From the IMG/VR virus record IMGVR_UViG_3300025759_000669, positions 1 through 24,441 of that record: 24,441 nucleotides of DNA; one strand, written 5' to 3'. A model generated the notes under the pieces. That model did not search any database. It was not told where the DNA came from and saw only the letters and a list, made by a program, of their open reading frames with translations. Below are positions 5,728 to 13,587 of this stretch, one piece after another (the stretch's first letter is position 1; each line of letters starts with the position of its first letter). Position numbers and translations under genes: made by a program. This DNA comes from a virus.

Positions 5728-6185
5728 TATGTTATATCAATGTATTTAGTTTTGCCGTCATCTCTAACAGCTTTTAATATCTTGTTTCTGTTTTTATCTT
5801 CACTAACATAAGAAACGTGTATCCAGTCAGGATTATCTTCATTACCAAACTCCCATATCATTTGGTCAAAATCTAAATTCTCCTTTATGTAATTAAACAT
5901 CTCTTTATTTGTTTTGTGTCCGTATATATCGTCAATATCAATAGCACGTCCTTGACAATGTTGTGAGCGTGAAGAACCTCCTATAGCTTCATTTAAAGCT
6001 GTACTTCTGTAGAAGGAATTAATCTTTATAGGTCCTCCTACATATTCTCTTAAAGGTTCAAATACTTTTTCTGCTACTAACTTCATATTACTTAAACTAT
6101 CTCCATTAGGCGTATTATCTATACCTAATCGTAAAGCTGTAACGCTTTTAGTTGCTTCTTTTTCAGATATATGCTTACTAATCAT
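5727..6185 (-). CDS. Endolysin, peptidase M15 family
   Basis: A 152-residue zinc peptidase with KINSFYRSTALNEAIGG at 54-70, SQHCQGRAIDID at 74-85 (zinc ligands H76 and D83) and PDWIHVSY at 119-126 (D120, H123). These are the ligands of the M15 D-Ala-D-Ala / L-Ala-D-Glu peptidase fold (Peptidase_M15_3-like), which cleaves peptidoglycan stem peptides. There is no signal peptide, so release depends on the holin encoded immediately downstream. The start overlaps the thioredoxin-like gene by 8 bases. Confidence 0.85.
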   Translation of the reverse strand: MISKHISEKEATKSVTALRLGIDNTPNGDSLSNMKLVAEKVFEPLREYVGGPIKINSFYRSTALNEAIGGSSRSQHCQGRAIDIDDIYGHKTNKEMFNYIKENLDFDQMIWEFGNEDNPDWIHVSYVSEDKNRNKILKAVRDDGKTKYIDIT

Positions 6186-6516
6186 TTGTTGCTACTCTTG
6201 TATATTTAGAACTGTCTATTGCTTCTTGCATTTCTTCTACAGGTGCTTTTATTGTTAAAGAAATATCAGCATCCCATCTACCTACTAAACTGCTTCCTTT
6301 ATATATAAATATAACAGGTACAGCTTTTATTTGACGCTTAATGCTTGGTTGTTGGTCTTCTAATAATGCTTTGATTATCCTTGCACCCTTAATCTGATTT
6401 AATTGCTTATAATCATTCCTAGAGTTCCAAGTACTATTAATATGTAGAACTGTATATTCTTGACTACTCGCTATAGCATATACAAACAACGCAATTAGGA
6501 CAAATATCTGTTTCAT
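6178..6516 (-). CDS. Secreted thioredoxin-fold protein lacking the CxxC site
   Basis: Residues 1-19 form a signal peptide (MKQIFVLIALFVYAIASSQ). The remaining 93 residues look like a thioredoxin fold: strand YTVLHINSTWN, helix, and a cis-Pro loop AVPVIFIYKG at 65-73. At the place of WCxxC the sequence is W30-N-S-R-N34, so both cysteines are replaced by Asn and redox activity is unlikely. It has probably been repurposed as a periplasmic binding or structural protein. It sits in an ATGA overlap with the membrane protein gene and overlaps the endolysin gene, so it belongs to the lysis operon. Fold call is by eye. Confidence 0.6.
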   Translation of the reverse strand: MKQIFVLIALFVYAIASSQEYTVLHINSTWNSRNDYKQLNQIKGARIIKALLEDQQPSIKRQIKAVPVIFIYKGSSLVGRWDADISLTIKAPVEEMQEAIDSSKYTRVATND

Positions 6517-6794
6517 TTCTGTATAATTTCATATAATTTCTCATCTATTTTATCTAACTTATCGCTGTTTTCCTCAACTTGCTTTGCTGTATTTTCGATT
6601 GTTTCACGGATTAACTGGTCTTTCAAATCGTATTCAGTTCGTGATATGCTAGGTTCTGGAAGTAGTTTAGCTTCTTCTATACCTGCGTTTAGGTCGGTGT
6701 ACATTAAAGCAAGTGAAACAGCCCCTGCTATTACGATACCAATGGTTCTTAAATCCAGCGTTAGCTTTGTGTTTTCACTTACTTCGTTTTTCAT
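6513..6794 (-). CDS. Membrane-anchored coiled-coil protein (93 aa)
   Basis: Starting at ATG 6794 (MKNEVSENTKLTLDLRTI), the protein has one membrane span (GIVIAGAVSLALMYT, about 18-34), then a periplasmic-type helical region with a coiled coil near the end (NTAKQVEENSDKLDKIDEKL). A longer frame reaches ATG 6839, but the upstream gene stops at 6799 and 6794 gives the usual short spacing. The topology (short cytoplasmic tail, span, coiled coil) resembles an inner-membrane spanin subunit; no outer-membrane lipoprotein partner was found, so this is only a suggestion. Confidence 0.6.
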   Translation of the reverse strand: MKNEVSENTKLTLDLRTIGIVIAGAVSLALMYTDLNAGIEEAKLLPEPSISRTEYDLKDQLIRETIENTAKQVEENSDKLDKIDEKLYEIIQK

Positions 6795-6798
6795 AATA

Positions 6799-7038
6799 TT
6801 AACTTTTATTTTCTTCTTTAATTTCTTCATAAGAACCATCTTCCAAGTTGATATTTATTTTACCATACTTTTCTTCTAGCTCTTTTTTAAACTTATTTTC
6901 TTCCTCTTGAAGACCTGCCCACAAATGTAGTAATCCGTGTTTCTGTACTTCAAGCTGTCCCAAGTCGTGCTTAATAGCAGCGAACTTCTTTTGTGATTCT
7001 TGTAATGATTCTAATTCTTCTTTTTTTATTTTACTCAT
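6799..7038 (-). CDS. Coiled-coil protein (79 aa)
   Basis: A helical protein rich in Lys/Glu/Gln (ELESLQESQKKFAAIKHDLG, then QEEENKFKKELEEKYGKINI), ending in INLEDGSYEEI. The pattern of two helices and a short KYGxxxIxLExG strand recurs in small phage proteins next to tail or lysis genes; function unknown. A candidate promoter sits just before it (7056-7085). Confidence 0.6.
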   Translation of the reverse strand: MSKIKKEELESLQESQKKFAAIKHDLGQLEVQKHGLLHLWAGLQEEENKFKKELEEKYGKININLEDGSYEEIKEENKS

Positions 7039-7055
7039 AATATTAAATTTATATT

Positions 7056-7085
7056 CAAATATAATTAATCCCAGTCAGGTCTTAA
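7056..7085 (-). promoter_or_regulatory. Candidate Bacteroidetes-type promoter for the lysis operon
   Basis: In the 26-base gap before the 79-aa gene, minus-strand TATATTTG (7063-7056) fits the -7 TAnnTTTG box. A TTA sits 19 bases upstream at the -33 position (consensus TTG). It would start transcription near 7050, about 12 bases before the ATG at 7038. Confidence 0.35.
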
Positions 7086-7385
7086 TGTCTCATCTACTGG
7101 GTTTATTTGTAATTCAATTTGATTATCTAAATTTGTTTTCATTGCTTCAACATCTAATCCTGCTTCTAACCATCCGACTACATCGTCTTTTTCTAGGTCA
7201 GCATAAGGAATAAAGTTGTCTGGGTCATAAGTCACACCTAACGTACCTATTGAACTTGCTGTGTGTTCTCCTGATTCGTCTTGTGCAATATAACTCCAAT
7301 GTACTGTGTAGATAACATCGCTATTATCTCCGTCTTGAATTTTTGCGTCTAACGCATTAATTTTCCAATTATAAGTATTTGCCAT
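7065..7385 (-). CDS. Phage structural-type protein, fibre-associated (106 aa)
   Basis: A 106-residue acidic beta-rich protein: NTYNWKINALDAKIQDGD, VIYTVHWSYIAQD, IGTLGVTYDPDNFIPYADL, then helix DVVGWLEAGLDVEAMKTNLD and a tail ending RPDWD. This arrangement recalls small phage proteins found next to tail fibres (DUF7936-like, from memory). It directly follows the tail fibre gene by 2 bases. A fibre-assembly or accessory role is inferred only from position. Confidence 0.6.
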   Translation of the reverse strand: MANTYNWKINALDAKIQDGDNSDVIYTVHWSYIAQDESGEHTASSIGTLGVTYDPDNFIPYADLEKDDVVGWLEAGLDVEAMKTNLDNQIELQINPVDETLRPDWD

Positions 7386-7387
7386 AA

Positions 7388-10195
7388 TTAATTATTTTCT
7401 AAAGTTTCTATTCTTGCCCTTAAGCTATCGTTATCTGCTTTTAATTCTTGTATTGCTTTCATTAAAGCATACATCATATCTGTTGTGTAAACACTCTTTA
7501 AAGGTATCCCATCTTCTGGTGTTTCCCCAAAACCTTCTGGGTTTACAAGTTCTGGTGCAATAGCTTCAACTTCTTGTGCAATAACTCCAAGATTTTTTTC
7601 AGTTCCTTCTGGCTCATCTTTGTAATTGAATAACCTAACAGGTATTGAACAAATTTTGTCTAAATAATTACCAGATAATTCTATATTAGTTTTTACTCTT
7701 TCATCAGATAAGTTAACATTATTCGCTGAATAATTATAAATACCTCCATTATTAGTTATATAAAATCTAAAGCCATTATAAGTAGCATTTGTATTATAGT
7801 GATGGAAATTACTCACACCAGTTGCACTTGAGGAATTTACTGTTAATCCAAAATATGGAGCTGTTGCAGAATCAATATATTTAAAACCTACGCCAGTACT
7901 TAAAGCCGAGTCAGTAGTACCAAATAAAACGTGCCCTCCAGATGTTATACGCATTCTTTCTTCATTAGCTGATGTTGAATGGAATCTTAATGCACCATTA
8001 GAATTTCCATTATCATAATCAATTCTACCATTAGTTTGTGCTAAAATAATATCATCAGATATTTTCATTTTACCAACAACATCTAATTTCTCATCAGGCG
8101 ATGTCGTTCCAATTCCTACGTTTCCAGCAGCATCAATGTCCATTAAAGATGCACCAGAGTTTCCATTTCTAAAACTTAAAGTTGTTGTAGAATTTACATT
8201 TGATTTTCCGATACTAAAATCATATCCTGGTGTTGAACTAAAAAAGATACCGCCAAAAGTTGTATTAGATGCTGTTGCTTGTGAATTTCTTAATGTCAAA
8301 ATTGCTCCACTTGTTGCCACAGGAGTATCTTTAACGTGTAATTTACTTGTAGGACTTGTTTCTCCAATTCCTACGTTTTCTGAACTATCTATGGTTAAAG
8401 CCGTTGTAGTTGAACTCCCATTATAATGGTCGCAAATAAAATTATTACTTGCATCTCGCCTCCATCTCCAATAATCATTATTTGCAGTATTAGTCCAATA
8501 TATTTCTGCATCATCTACTTGAACTTGCACATAGTTTGATGAATTTATATTTGTACCAGAAATTGTACCTGCAAAAGTTGCGTTTTGTGAGGTATCTAAA
8601 GTTAAAGCAGTTGTGTTATTTGTTTTAATAATTAATGGAAAAGAATTGCTTGTTGTTAATAACCCCTCAGTATCAGTAGCACCTAAATAAACTTGTGCTC
8701 CACTTGTTCTATCAATGTGCATATAAAGATTTCCAGAATCTTTTAAAGTTAATTTTTGGTCAGGAGCACCCCCAATTCCTACATTTGTTCCGTCATCATA
8801 AATAATACTATTAGTAATTGTATCTGTATCGCTCCATTTTGCTACATAATTAGCCGTACCTGAACCATCTACCCCTGAAATATCTGATAAATCTTGCCAA
8901 TCCGTTCCTGTACCTGTAGATACTAATACTTGGTCTGCTGTACCTGATGAATTATTTGAATCTAAAAATGCTCCTGTTACATATAAATCTCCTTGTATTT
9001 CTGTATCTAAATAAGCAACTATACCATTATAATTAACAGAAAATCTTGTAAATCCATCTGGTTTAAAATTTATAAAATTATCAGCTATAGATAATCTTTC
9101 TTCTCCTGCCGTAGACATTTTTAAACTTACTCCACTTAAAAAAATACCTGTATCACTATCATTAGTAAAAGTTAATGCAGGATTTGTTTCGCTTCCATTT
9201 GGTAAAAATATTTGGTCTGAAGTACTAACTATTAAATCAGTACCTCCTGTTGTATTCCCATTAGCAAGTATTTCTGCTAAAGTATCTTGACCTTCAACTA
9301 AACCATCTACATATCCTTTACTTGCAGCATCAGTATCAGCTACAGGCGTTGCGGGTATTGTAACTTGTCCTGTAAAACTACCCGTTCCTGTAACTTCTAT
9401 TCCATTTGTTGTAGTCGTTAGCTTTTCAGAGTTTTGATAATATAACCTAATACCCGAATCGCCACCTCTTAATAAACTCCCATTAGTATTGCTAAAGCTA
9501 AAATTCTCTGCGTCAATGTTTAAATTGTCACTAGCTTGAATCCTTAAAGTAATTCCGTTTGAATCATTAAATATTCTATTATTTGTGTTTCCGAAATATG
9601 CGACACCGACACTACTTGGTATCCCTGAATTTGTGCCTGTTGTTGGTAATGTAATATTCTCTGCATCTATGTCTAAAGCATCTAAATCGCCTATGACTAA
9701 ATCTGCTTTAGTATATCCTGTTCCACTTGTATTTACTGTAGTCGTAGGTTGCTCCTCTAGGTTTCTAAATAGTTTAAATTTACTATCTCCCGTATCTCTA
9801 AATAAACCTGCATATAAAGTCGTTCCACTTGGTGCATATTTACCATACCATCCTATATCTACTGCATCTGTTGAAGTGTTATTACTTGCAACTTCAATTA
9901 ACGGGTCTTCTACAGTTAGTGTTTGAGTATCTATTGTTGTTGTTGTTCCTTCTACTGTTAAATCTCCTGTTACAGTTAGATTGCCTCCTACTTTAGCATT
10001 TGAGTAAACGTGCAAATCATAAGTTGCTTCTGGCGTTACTCCTATTCCGATTTGTGTAGTAGAAATATATAAAGGTGTTCCATTACCTAAACCGTCTGTA
10101 ATTTGTTTCGCTGAACTTCCTATTGCATCGTTATCAGATGCTTTTAGAAGCGCATCGTAAGTGTTTTTTATTTTCGTGCTTGTTAATGTCGCCAT
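7388..10195 (-). CDS. Tail fibre/spike with C-terminal S74 chaperone domain
   Basis: A 935-residue adhesin. The N-terminus has a phage structural start and LTVTGDLTVEGTTTTIDTQTL near 75-95. The body is beta-rich and repeats a GIG-x-x-P-x-x-KL-x-V motif (IGIGVTPEATYDLHV, VGIGGAPDQKLTLKD, VGIGETSPTSKLHVK, VGIGTTSPDEKLDVV), each probably a turn of a trimeric fibre. The C-terminus is an intramolecular chaperone of the peptidase S74 family: SDERVKTNI at 830-838, FNYKDEP, LGVIAQEVEAIAPELV, YALMKAIQELK and a final coiled coil. S830-D831 is the expected self-cleavage site. It should trimerise, release the chaperone and bind the host surface. Confidence 0.85.
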   Translation of the reverse strand: MATLTSTKIKNTYDALLKASDNDAIGSSAKQITDGLGNGTPLYISTTQIGIGVTPEATYDLHVYSNAKVGGNLTVTGDLTVEGTTTTIDTQTLTVEDPLIEVASNNTSTDAVDIGWYGKYAPSGTTLYAGLFRDTGDSKFKLFRNLEEQPTTTVNTSGTGYTKADLVIGDLDALDIDAENITLPTTGTNSGIPSSVGVAYFGNTNNRIFNDSNGITLRIQASDNLNIDAENFSFSNTNGSLLRGGDSGIRLYYQNSEKLTTTTNGIEVTGTGSFTGQVTIPATPVADTDAASKGYVDGLVEGQDTLAEILANGNTTGGTDLIVSTSDQIFLPNGSETNPALTFTNDSDTGIFLSGVSLKMSTAGEERLSIADNFINFKPDGFTRFSVNYNGIVAYLDTEIQGDLYVTGAFLDSNNSSGTADQVLVSTGTGTDWQDLSDISGVDGSGTANYVAKWSDTDTITNSIIYDDGTNVGIGGAPDQKLTLKDSGNLYMHIDRTSGAQVYLGATDTEGLLTTSNSFPLIIKTNNTTALTLDTSQNATFAGTISGTNINSSNYVQVQVDDAEIYWTNTANNDYWRWRRDASNNFICDHYNGSSTTTALTIDSSENVGIGETSPTSKLHVKDTPVATSGAILTLRNSQATASNTTFGGIFFSSTPGYDFSIGKSNVNSTTTLSFRNGNSGASLMDIDAAGNVGIGTTSPDEKLDVVGKMKISDDIILAQTNGRIDYDNGNSNGALRFHSTSANEERMRITSGGHVLFGTTDSALSTGVGFKYIDSATAPYFGLTVNSSSATGVSNFHHYNTNATYNGFRFYITNNGGIYNYSANNVNLSDERVKTNIELSGNYLDKICSIPVRLFNYKDEPEGTEKNLGVIAQEVEAIAPELVNPEGFGETPEDGIPLKSVYTTDMMYALMKAIQELKADNDSLRARIETLENN

Positions 10196-10256
10196 TATTC
10201 TTTTTTAAATACGTTAATAATCTTTTAATATTGACTTGCTTCGGTTTATATCTCAT
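10134..10256 (-). CDS. Small basic ORF (40 aa) overlapping the tail fibre start
   Basis: Frame of 40 codons reading MRYKPKQVNIKRLLTYLKKN, then NGDINKHENKKHLRCASKSI. Its ATG overlaps the stop of the upstream gene (ATGA), the usual coupling signal here, and it fills an otherwise empty 57-base gap before the fibre ATG. The last 62 bases overlap the fibre gene in another frame, so only the first 20 codons have independent evidence. It could instead be a leader frame that carries ribosomes to the fibre start. Confidence 0.45.
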   Translation of the reverse strand: MRYKPKQVNIKRLLTYLKKNNGDINKHENKKHLRCASKSI

Positions 10257-10753
10257 AATACCCACCCATTAAATAAACTGTCTTTGTCAGGACTTATATC
10301 TTCATTTGTATTAGAATTATATTCAGGAAAACTAGCTTGATTAAAAGTCATATAATCAATAAATCTTCTTGTATAGTATTCTGCAAATTCTCTTTCTTTA
10401 TTTACTAAATAATCTACTTCACTCTTTGCTACCGTTTCTGCTGTTTCGCTAGTATGCTTGAATATGCCTCCATTCTTAATTTGATAAGCTGCAAAAGGCA
10501 AATAATCGACCATTGCAAAATGTATAAGCATTGGTTGTATATAAGTGTTTACTAGCGTCAAATAATCTCCTGTTAAACTGTCTGCTATAATATCTGCGCT
10601 TATTTTGTTATATAAATCGCTCCCTAGATAGTTTCTTATATGTATTTCCTGCGCTATCTTTATATACTGAATAAACTTGTCTATATCTACATTTCCGTCT
10701 ATTATAGAGTTTCTTTTGAGCGTTACTGGTTTTATAAATAATGCTGTTGCCAT
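10253..10753 (-). CDS. Head-tail adaptor-like protein (DUF6712-type, tentative)
   Basis: This 166-residue mostly helical protein has NVDIDKFIQYIKIAQEIHI, RNYLGSDLYNKISADI and LPFAAYQIKNGGIFKHTSETA, followed by a helix with EYYTRRFIDYM. The layout of a helical bundle with a central YxxxxLGxxLY motif resembles proteins next to portals in Bacteroidetes phages (I recall DUF6712). Position directly after the portal suggests a head completion or adaptor role. No experimental link is implied. Confidence 0.55.
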   Translation of the reverse strand: MATALFIKPVTLKRNSIIDGNVDIDKFIQYIKIAQEIHIRNYLGSDLYNKISADIIADSLTGDYLTLVNTYIQPMLIHFAMVDYLPFAAYQIKNGGIFKHTSETAETVAKSEVDYLVNKEREFAEYYTRRFIDYMTFNQASFPEYNSNTNEDISPDKDSLFNGWVL

Positions 10754-10756
10754 ATC

Positions 10757-12505
10757 TTATTTAAAATTTGGGTGATGTCCGTTATTAGGCATATCTTTAG
10801 GTGCTATCTTTGCTTTCTTATGTCCTGCAGGAGTTGGCGCATAAGATTTAGGTATGCTATTCACTTCATCATAATTTTGTATTTTTTTCTTCATTGTTTT
10901 AGATTTTAACCTATACAATACCTCACTCCAATAATGACCGCAATTCACACCACCTTTATATTTGAATAAATCATAAGATTTGCCTTTATGTCCAAATGAC
11001 TTATTCACTCCTGCTCTACTTGCTTTGTCAATATCTTCTATTCTGTATACGACACCTCGACCACTTCTTGACATCATAATTCTACAGAACTGTCTTGATT
11101 TACCAGAAGAATATTTTTCATTGTATCGGTATCTCACTTTATATAGAGATTTATCTAAATAACTAAAACCTGACTTTTTAGAATCTATACTTTTCTTTTC
11201 TAAATTCTCTTGCTTTGATTCTATTAATCTTGCAGCCCATTCTTCTTCACTTTCGTTTTCTTCTTTATACTCTCTTGCATCTACTTCTTCCCATCTATTA
11301 GAAATAGTTTCGCCTCTTAATTCATCTAGTATAATATCAAATTCTTCATCTGTTAAATCTTTACTTAACTTTACTCCTGTTTCTTCTTCTCTTGTTTCTT
11401 CATCTTCTACATTGTCTAAATCAGTAAATTCAAGCGGTTGAAGCGTTTTAAAGTATAAATGCAACGAGATATTATTAAAAGCAAGTATTTGGTCAAAAGC
11501 ATCAATTAAAAGCGTCTGAAACGGTCTAATTACTGTATTGTCCATTAATAGAGTTGCTGTTTTTAATTCGTCTGCATTGTTTCCTAAACCTGACTGGTCT
11601 TTGATACCTAAAAGCATAGGAGAAACAACTCTGTGAGCTACCATTATCTTTTTTGTACTTTCTTCACTTAAGAATTGGTATTGTTGGTGTGCGTCTGATA
11701 ATTGTACAGGTTCTATTGATGCTGCAGTTTCAGCATTGTCATTAAAAGCTAATATGAACTTACCCGCATTACTTGACCCACTAAACTTTTGGTATATTCT
11801 TTGCTCGATTAATTCTCTCTCCTCTGCGTTAGGCGTTCCATTATTAAAATTAATCAACATTGAAGGCGACATACCATTCATAATGTTGTTTAAATGGAAA
11901 TTACTTATTTCTTCTTCTAATTCTGCGTATTGTAACCCTCCTTGATAATCTACAGGAGAATAATAATAAAATCCTGACTTATAAGGTTTGACATATAAAA
12001 TCTCTATAGATTCTTTAGACATACCAAATGCAGGTATTCTTAAAGGTTTGTCATTAGGTTTAATTGATGTCCAGTCCTTAAAATAAAAGTATGCTTCTAC
12101 ATCCCCGTCACTATTCGCCTTTTCAGCTCTTAATGTTTCTACTGGCATATGCTCTACTTGTGCTATCTTACTTCTGTCTTTGCTATAAATTACTTGTATC
12201 GCACATTGACCCATAAGTTTTAAATCATAAGCAAGTTTTCTAACACAGTCATTGTGAAATAAACTTACCATTTGTGCATATTGGTCTGGTTTTCTATTTG
12301 AATCTGTAGCGTCTAAACCTTTTCCAAATATCATAGCAGATATACCATTTATAACTGCATTGTTTGTAGGCGAACCATTATATCTGTCAATTAAGTATTG
12401 AAAGTAATTGTTGTCATCGCCATAAGATACCCACTCCTTATTCTTAACTTCTTTGATTTTAGGACTTGTATAGGTACTTAAATTTACTACTCTTAAATCG
12501 TTCAT
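10757..12505 (-). CDS. Portal protein with an extra C-terminal domain
   Basis: Residues 1 to about 380 show the portal pattern: an N-terminal WVSYGDDNNYFQYLIDRYNG, INGISAMIFGKGL, a central beta wing, and helices with FHLNNIMNGMSPSMLINF and RVVSPMLLGIKDQSGLGNNADELK. It forms the dodecameric DNA gate of the capsid. Residues about 370-450 are acidic linker, then a second module (KVRYRYNEKYSSGKSRQFCR, YRIEDIDKASRAGVNKSFG, LFKYKGGVNCGHYWSEVLYR) that I have seen in Bacteroidetes phage head proteins but cannot name. It starts in an ATGA overlap with the preceding gene. Confidence 0.8.
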   Translation of the reverse strand: MNDLRVVNLSTYTSPKIKEVKNKEWVSYGDDNNYFQYLIDRYNGSPTNNAVINGISAMIFGKGLDATDSNRKPDQYAQMVSLFHNDCVRKLAYDLKLMGQCAIQVIYSKDRSKIAQVEHMPVETLRAEKANSDGDVEAYFYFKDWTSIKPNDKPLRIPAFGMSKESIEILYVKPYKSGFYYYSPVDYQGGLQYAELEEEISNFHLNNIMNGMSPSMLINFNNGTPNAEERELIEQRIYQKFSGSSNAGKFILAFNDNAETAASIEPVQLSDAHQQYQFLSEESTKKIMVAHRVVSPMLLGIKDQSGLGNNADELKTATLLMDNTVIRPFQTLLIDAFDQILAFNNISLHLYFKTLQPLEFTDLDNVEDEETREEETGVKLSKDLTDEEFDIILDELRGETISNRWEEVDAREYKEENESEEEWAARLIESKQENLEKKSIDSKKSGFSYLDKSLYKVRYRYNEKYSSGKSRQFCRIMMSRSGRGVVYRIEDIDKASRAGVNKSFGHKGKSYDLFKYKGGVNCGHYWSEVLYRLKSKTMKKKIQNYDEVNSIPKSYAPTPAGHKKAKIAPKDMPNNGHHPNFK

Positions 12506-12876
12506 ATTATTATGTAATCGTTATCGTGTGAACCTGACGTGTCATCAAAATCATATTGACCATTATTTATATCGTAATAGTCGTTATTGTCTTGATTAAT
12601 TGTCTGGTCTGTACAAAATATTTTGTCTTTATAATAAATTAGCGTATCTACTAATCTATTTCTAACTTCCATTGTATAGAAACGCCCTTCCTTTAATACA
12701 GGGTCAAACGTAACTTGCAACTGTCTATAATTATCGGATGCTGCTGCTGTTACTTCGCCATTAAATACTTCTTCATTTGCAGCTTCGTCTTTTACTATTA
12801 ATTTGTAACTAGATGAAAAAGCTCTAGGTATAATGTCAATAGTTTGTTGTGAAGCACTTGTCGTTAATATCTTCAT
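12502..12876 (-). CDS. Beta-rich phage structural protein (124 aa)
   Basis: The 124 residues include strands SSYKLIVKDEAANEEVF, YRQLQVTFDPVLKEGRFYTM and LIYYKDKIFCTDQTINQ, then an Asp/Asn/Tyr-rich tail. FY-x-x-EV and IYxDKIFCTDQ resemble a small structural protein between portal and tail genes in Bacteroidetes phages; its exact place in the virion is unknown. It is preceded by a terminator and by one copy of the CGATATATA leader, so it probably begins its own transcript that continues into the portal gene (ATGA overlap). Confidence 0.6.
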   Translation of the reverse strand: MKILTTSASQQTIDIIPRAFSSSYKLIVKDEAANEEVFNGEVTAAASDNYRQLQVTFDPVLKEGRFYTMEVRNRLVDTLIYYKDKIFCTDQTINQDNNDYYDINNGQYDFDDTSGSHDNDYIII

Positions 12877-12910
12877 ATTTATATATCGAAATAATAACGC
12901 TATTTTGTAC
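12877..12910 (-). promoter_or_regulatory. Repeated late leader element, copy 3
   Basis: Minus-strand GTACAAAA (12910-12903), 14 bases, CGATATATA (12888-12880), 3 bases, then ATG at 12876. Spacing is identical to the copies at 15151 and 17593. It lies directly after the terminator at 12918-12946, as a promoter would. Confidence 0.6.
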
Positions 12911-12917
12911 TATATAT

Positions 12918-12946
12918 AAAAAAAAAGAGGTCATATAGACCCCTTT
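12918..12946 (-). terminator. Rho-independent terminator after the tail tube gene
   Basis: The minus strand forms AAAGGGGTC-TATAT-GACCTCTTT, a 9-pair stem containing one G-U pair, followed by nine T residues. The G-U pair is allowed only in the minus-strand transcript (A-C mismatch on the other), which fixes the direction. Confidence 0.8.
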
Positions 12947-12967
12947 CTTTACATTTAAAAGTTTCTA

Positions 12968-13510
12968 CTATCCGTTATTAGGAGTTGCAGGTGTAATTTG
13001 AGTTGCACTTGCATTTCCTGTTACGTCAGTTGAATCTGCTAGGAACGCAGGAGCAGAAATCTCTTGCGCTGTTAATGTAATTGAGAACTGTGAAGCATCT
13101 CCCATCGCAGCACCACTAGAGAAAGTTCCTCCAGTTACTTCGCATCCGTGTTCTCTACCTAACAAGAAGAAGTTTCCGTTATAATCTTCTACTACTACTT
13201 GAGGTCTACCTAAAGCAATAATTTTTAATTCTTCTTGTGTCGCACTATCTAATAATTGTAGTGTCATATTTAAGTTCGATTCAAAGAAAGTCGTACCGTT
13301 CTCTCTTGAACTGTTTACTGTAGTTTCTAAAGATGAATTTCCTTTTAAGTCATATTGATAAAAAGTTGGTGTTCCACCTATATCTACTTTTTCAGCGTCA
13401 GTTGCATTATCAGTAACAGTTAATCCATAGTCAGCAAAATATACTGTCTTTAGACCTCCTACTGAAGATTTACAAGGTATCGCTCTTCCTGTTGTTAATG
13501 TACAAGCCAT
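12968..13510 (-). CDS. Probable major tail tube protein
   Basis: A 180-residue beta-rich protein starting MACTLTTGRAIPCKSSVGGL, with VYFADYGL, then YDLKGNSSLETTVNSSRENG, TFFESNLNMTLQLLD, and LGREHGCEVTGGTFSSGAAM followed by a GDASQFSITLTAQE strand. This reads like a phage tail tube monomer: N-terminal loop, beta sandwich, and a late GxxxGDxxxFxxTLTA strand. It has a terminator on either side, suggesting separate control of a high-copy product. It is placed next to the capsid gene rather than next to the tape measure, so a head decoration protein is the alternative. Confidence 0.6.
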   Translation of the reverse strand: MACTLTTGRAIPCKSSVGGLKTVYFADYGLTVTDNATDAEKVDIGGTPTFYQYDLKGNSSLETTVNSSRENGTTFFESNLNMTLQLLDSATQEELKIIALGRPQVVVEDYNGNFFLLGREHGCEVTGGTFSSGAAMGDASQFSITLTAQEISAPAFLADSTDVTGNASATQITPATPNNG

Positions 13511-13525
13511 ATTTTATTCTTTTTT

Positions 13526-13560
13526 AAAAAAAAAAGGTAGGTAGTCAAAACCCACCTACC
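13526..13560 (-). terminator. Rho-independent terminator after the major capsid gene
   Basis: Minus strand GGTAGGT, 11-base loop, ACCTACC, then ten T residues. It lies about 30 bases beyond the capsid gene stop and before the tail tube start, probably attenuating rather than abolishing read-through because no promoter-like element was seen before the tube gene. Confidence 0.85.
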
Positions 13561-13587
13561 CTTTCTTTAGTTATACTTATTTATTTA

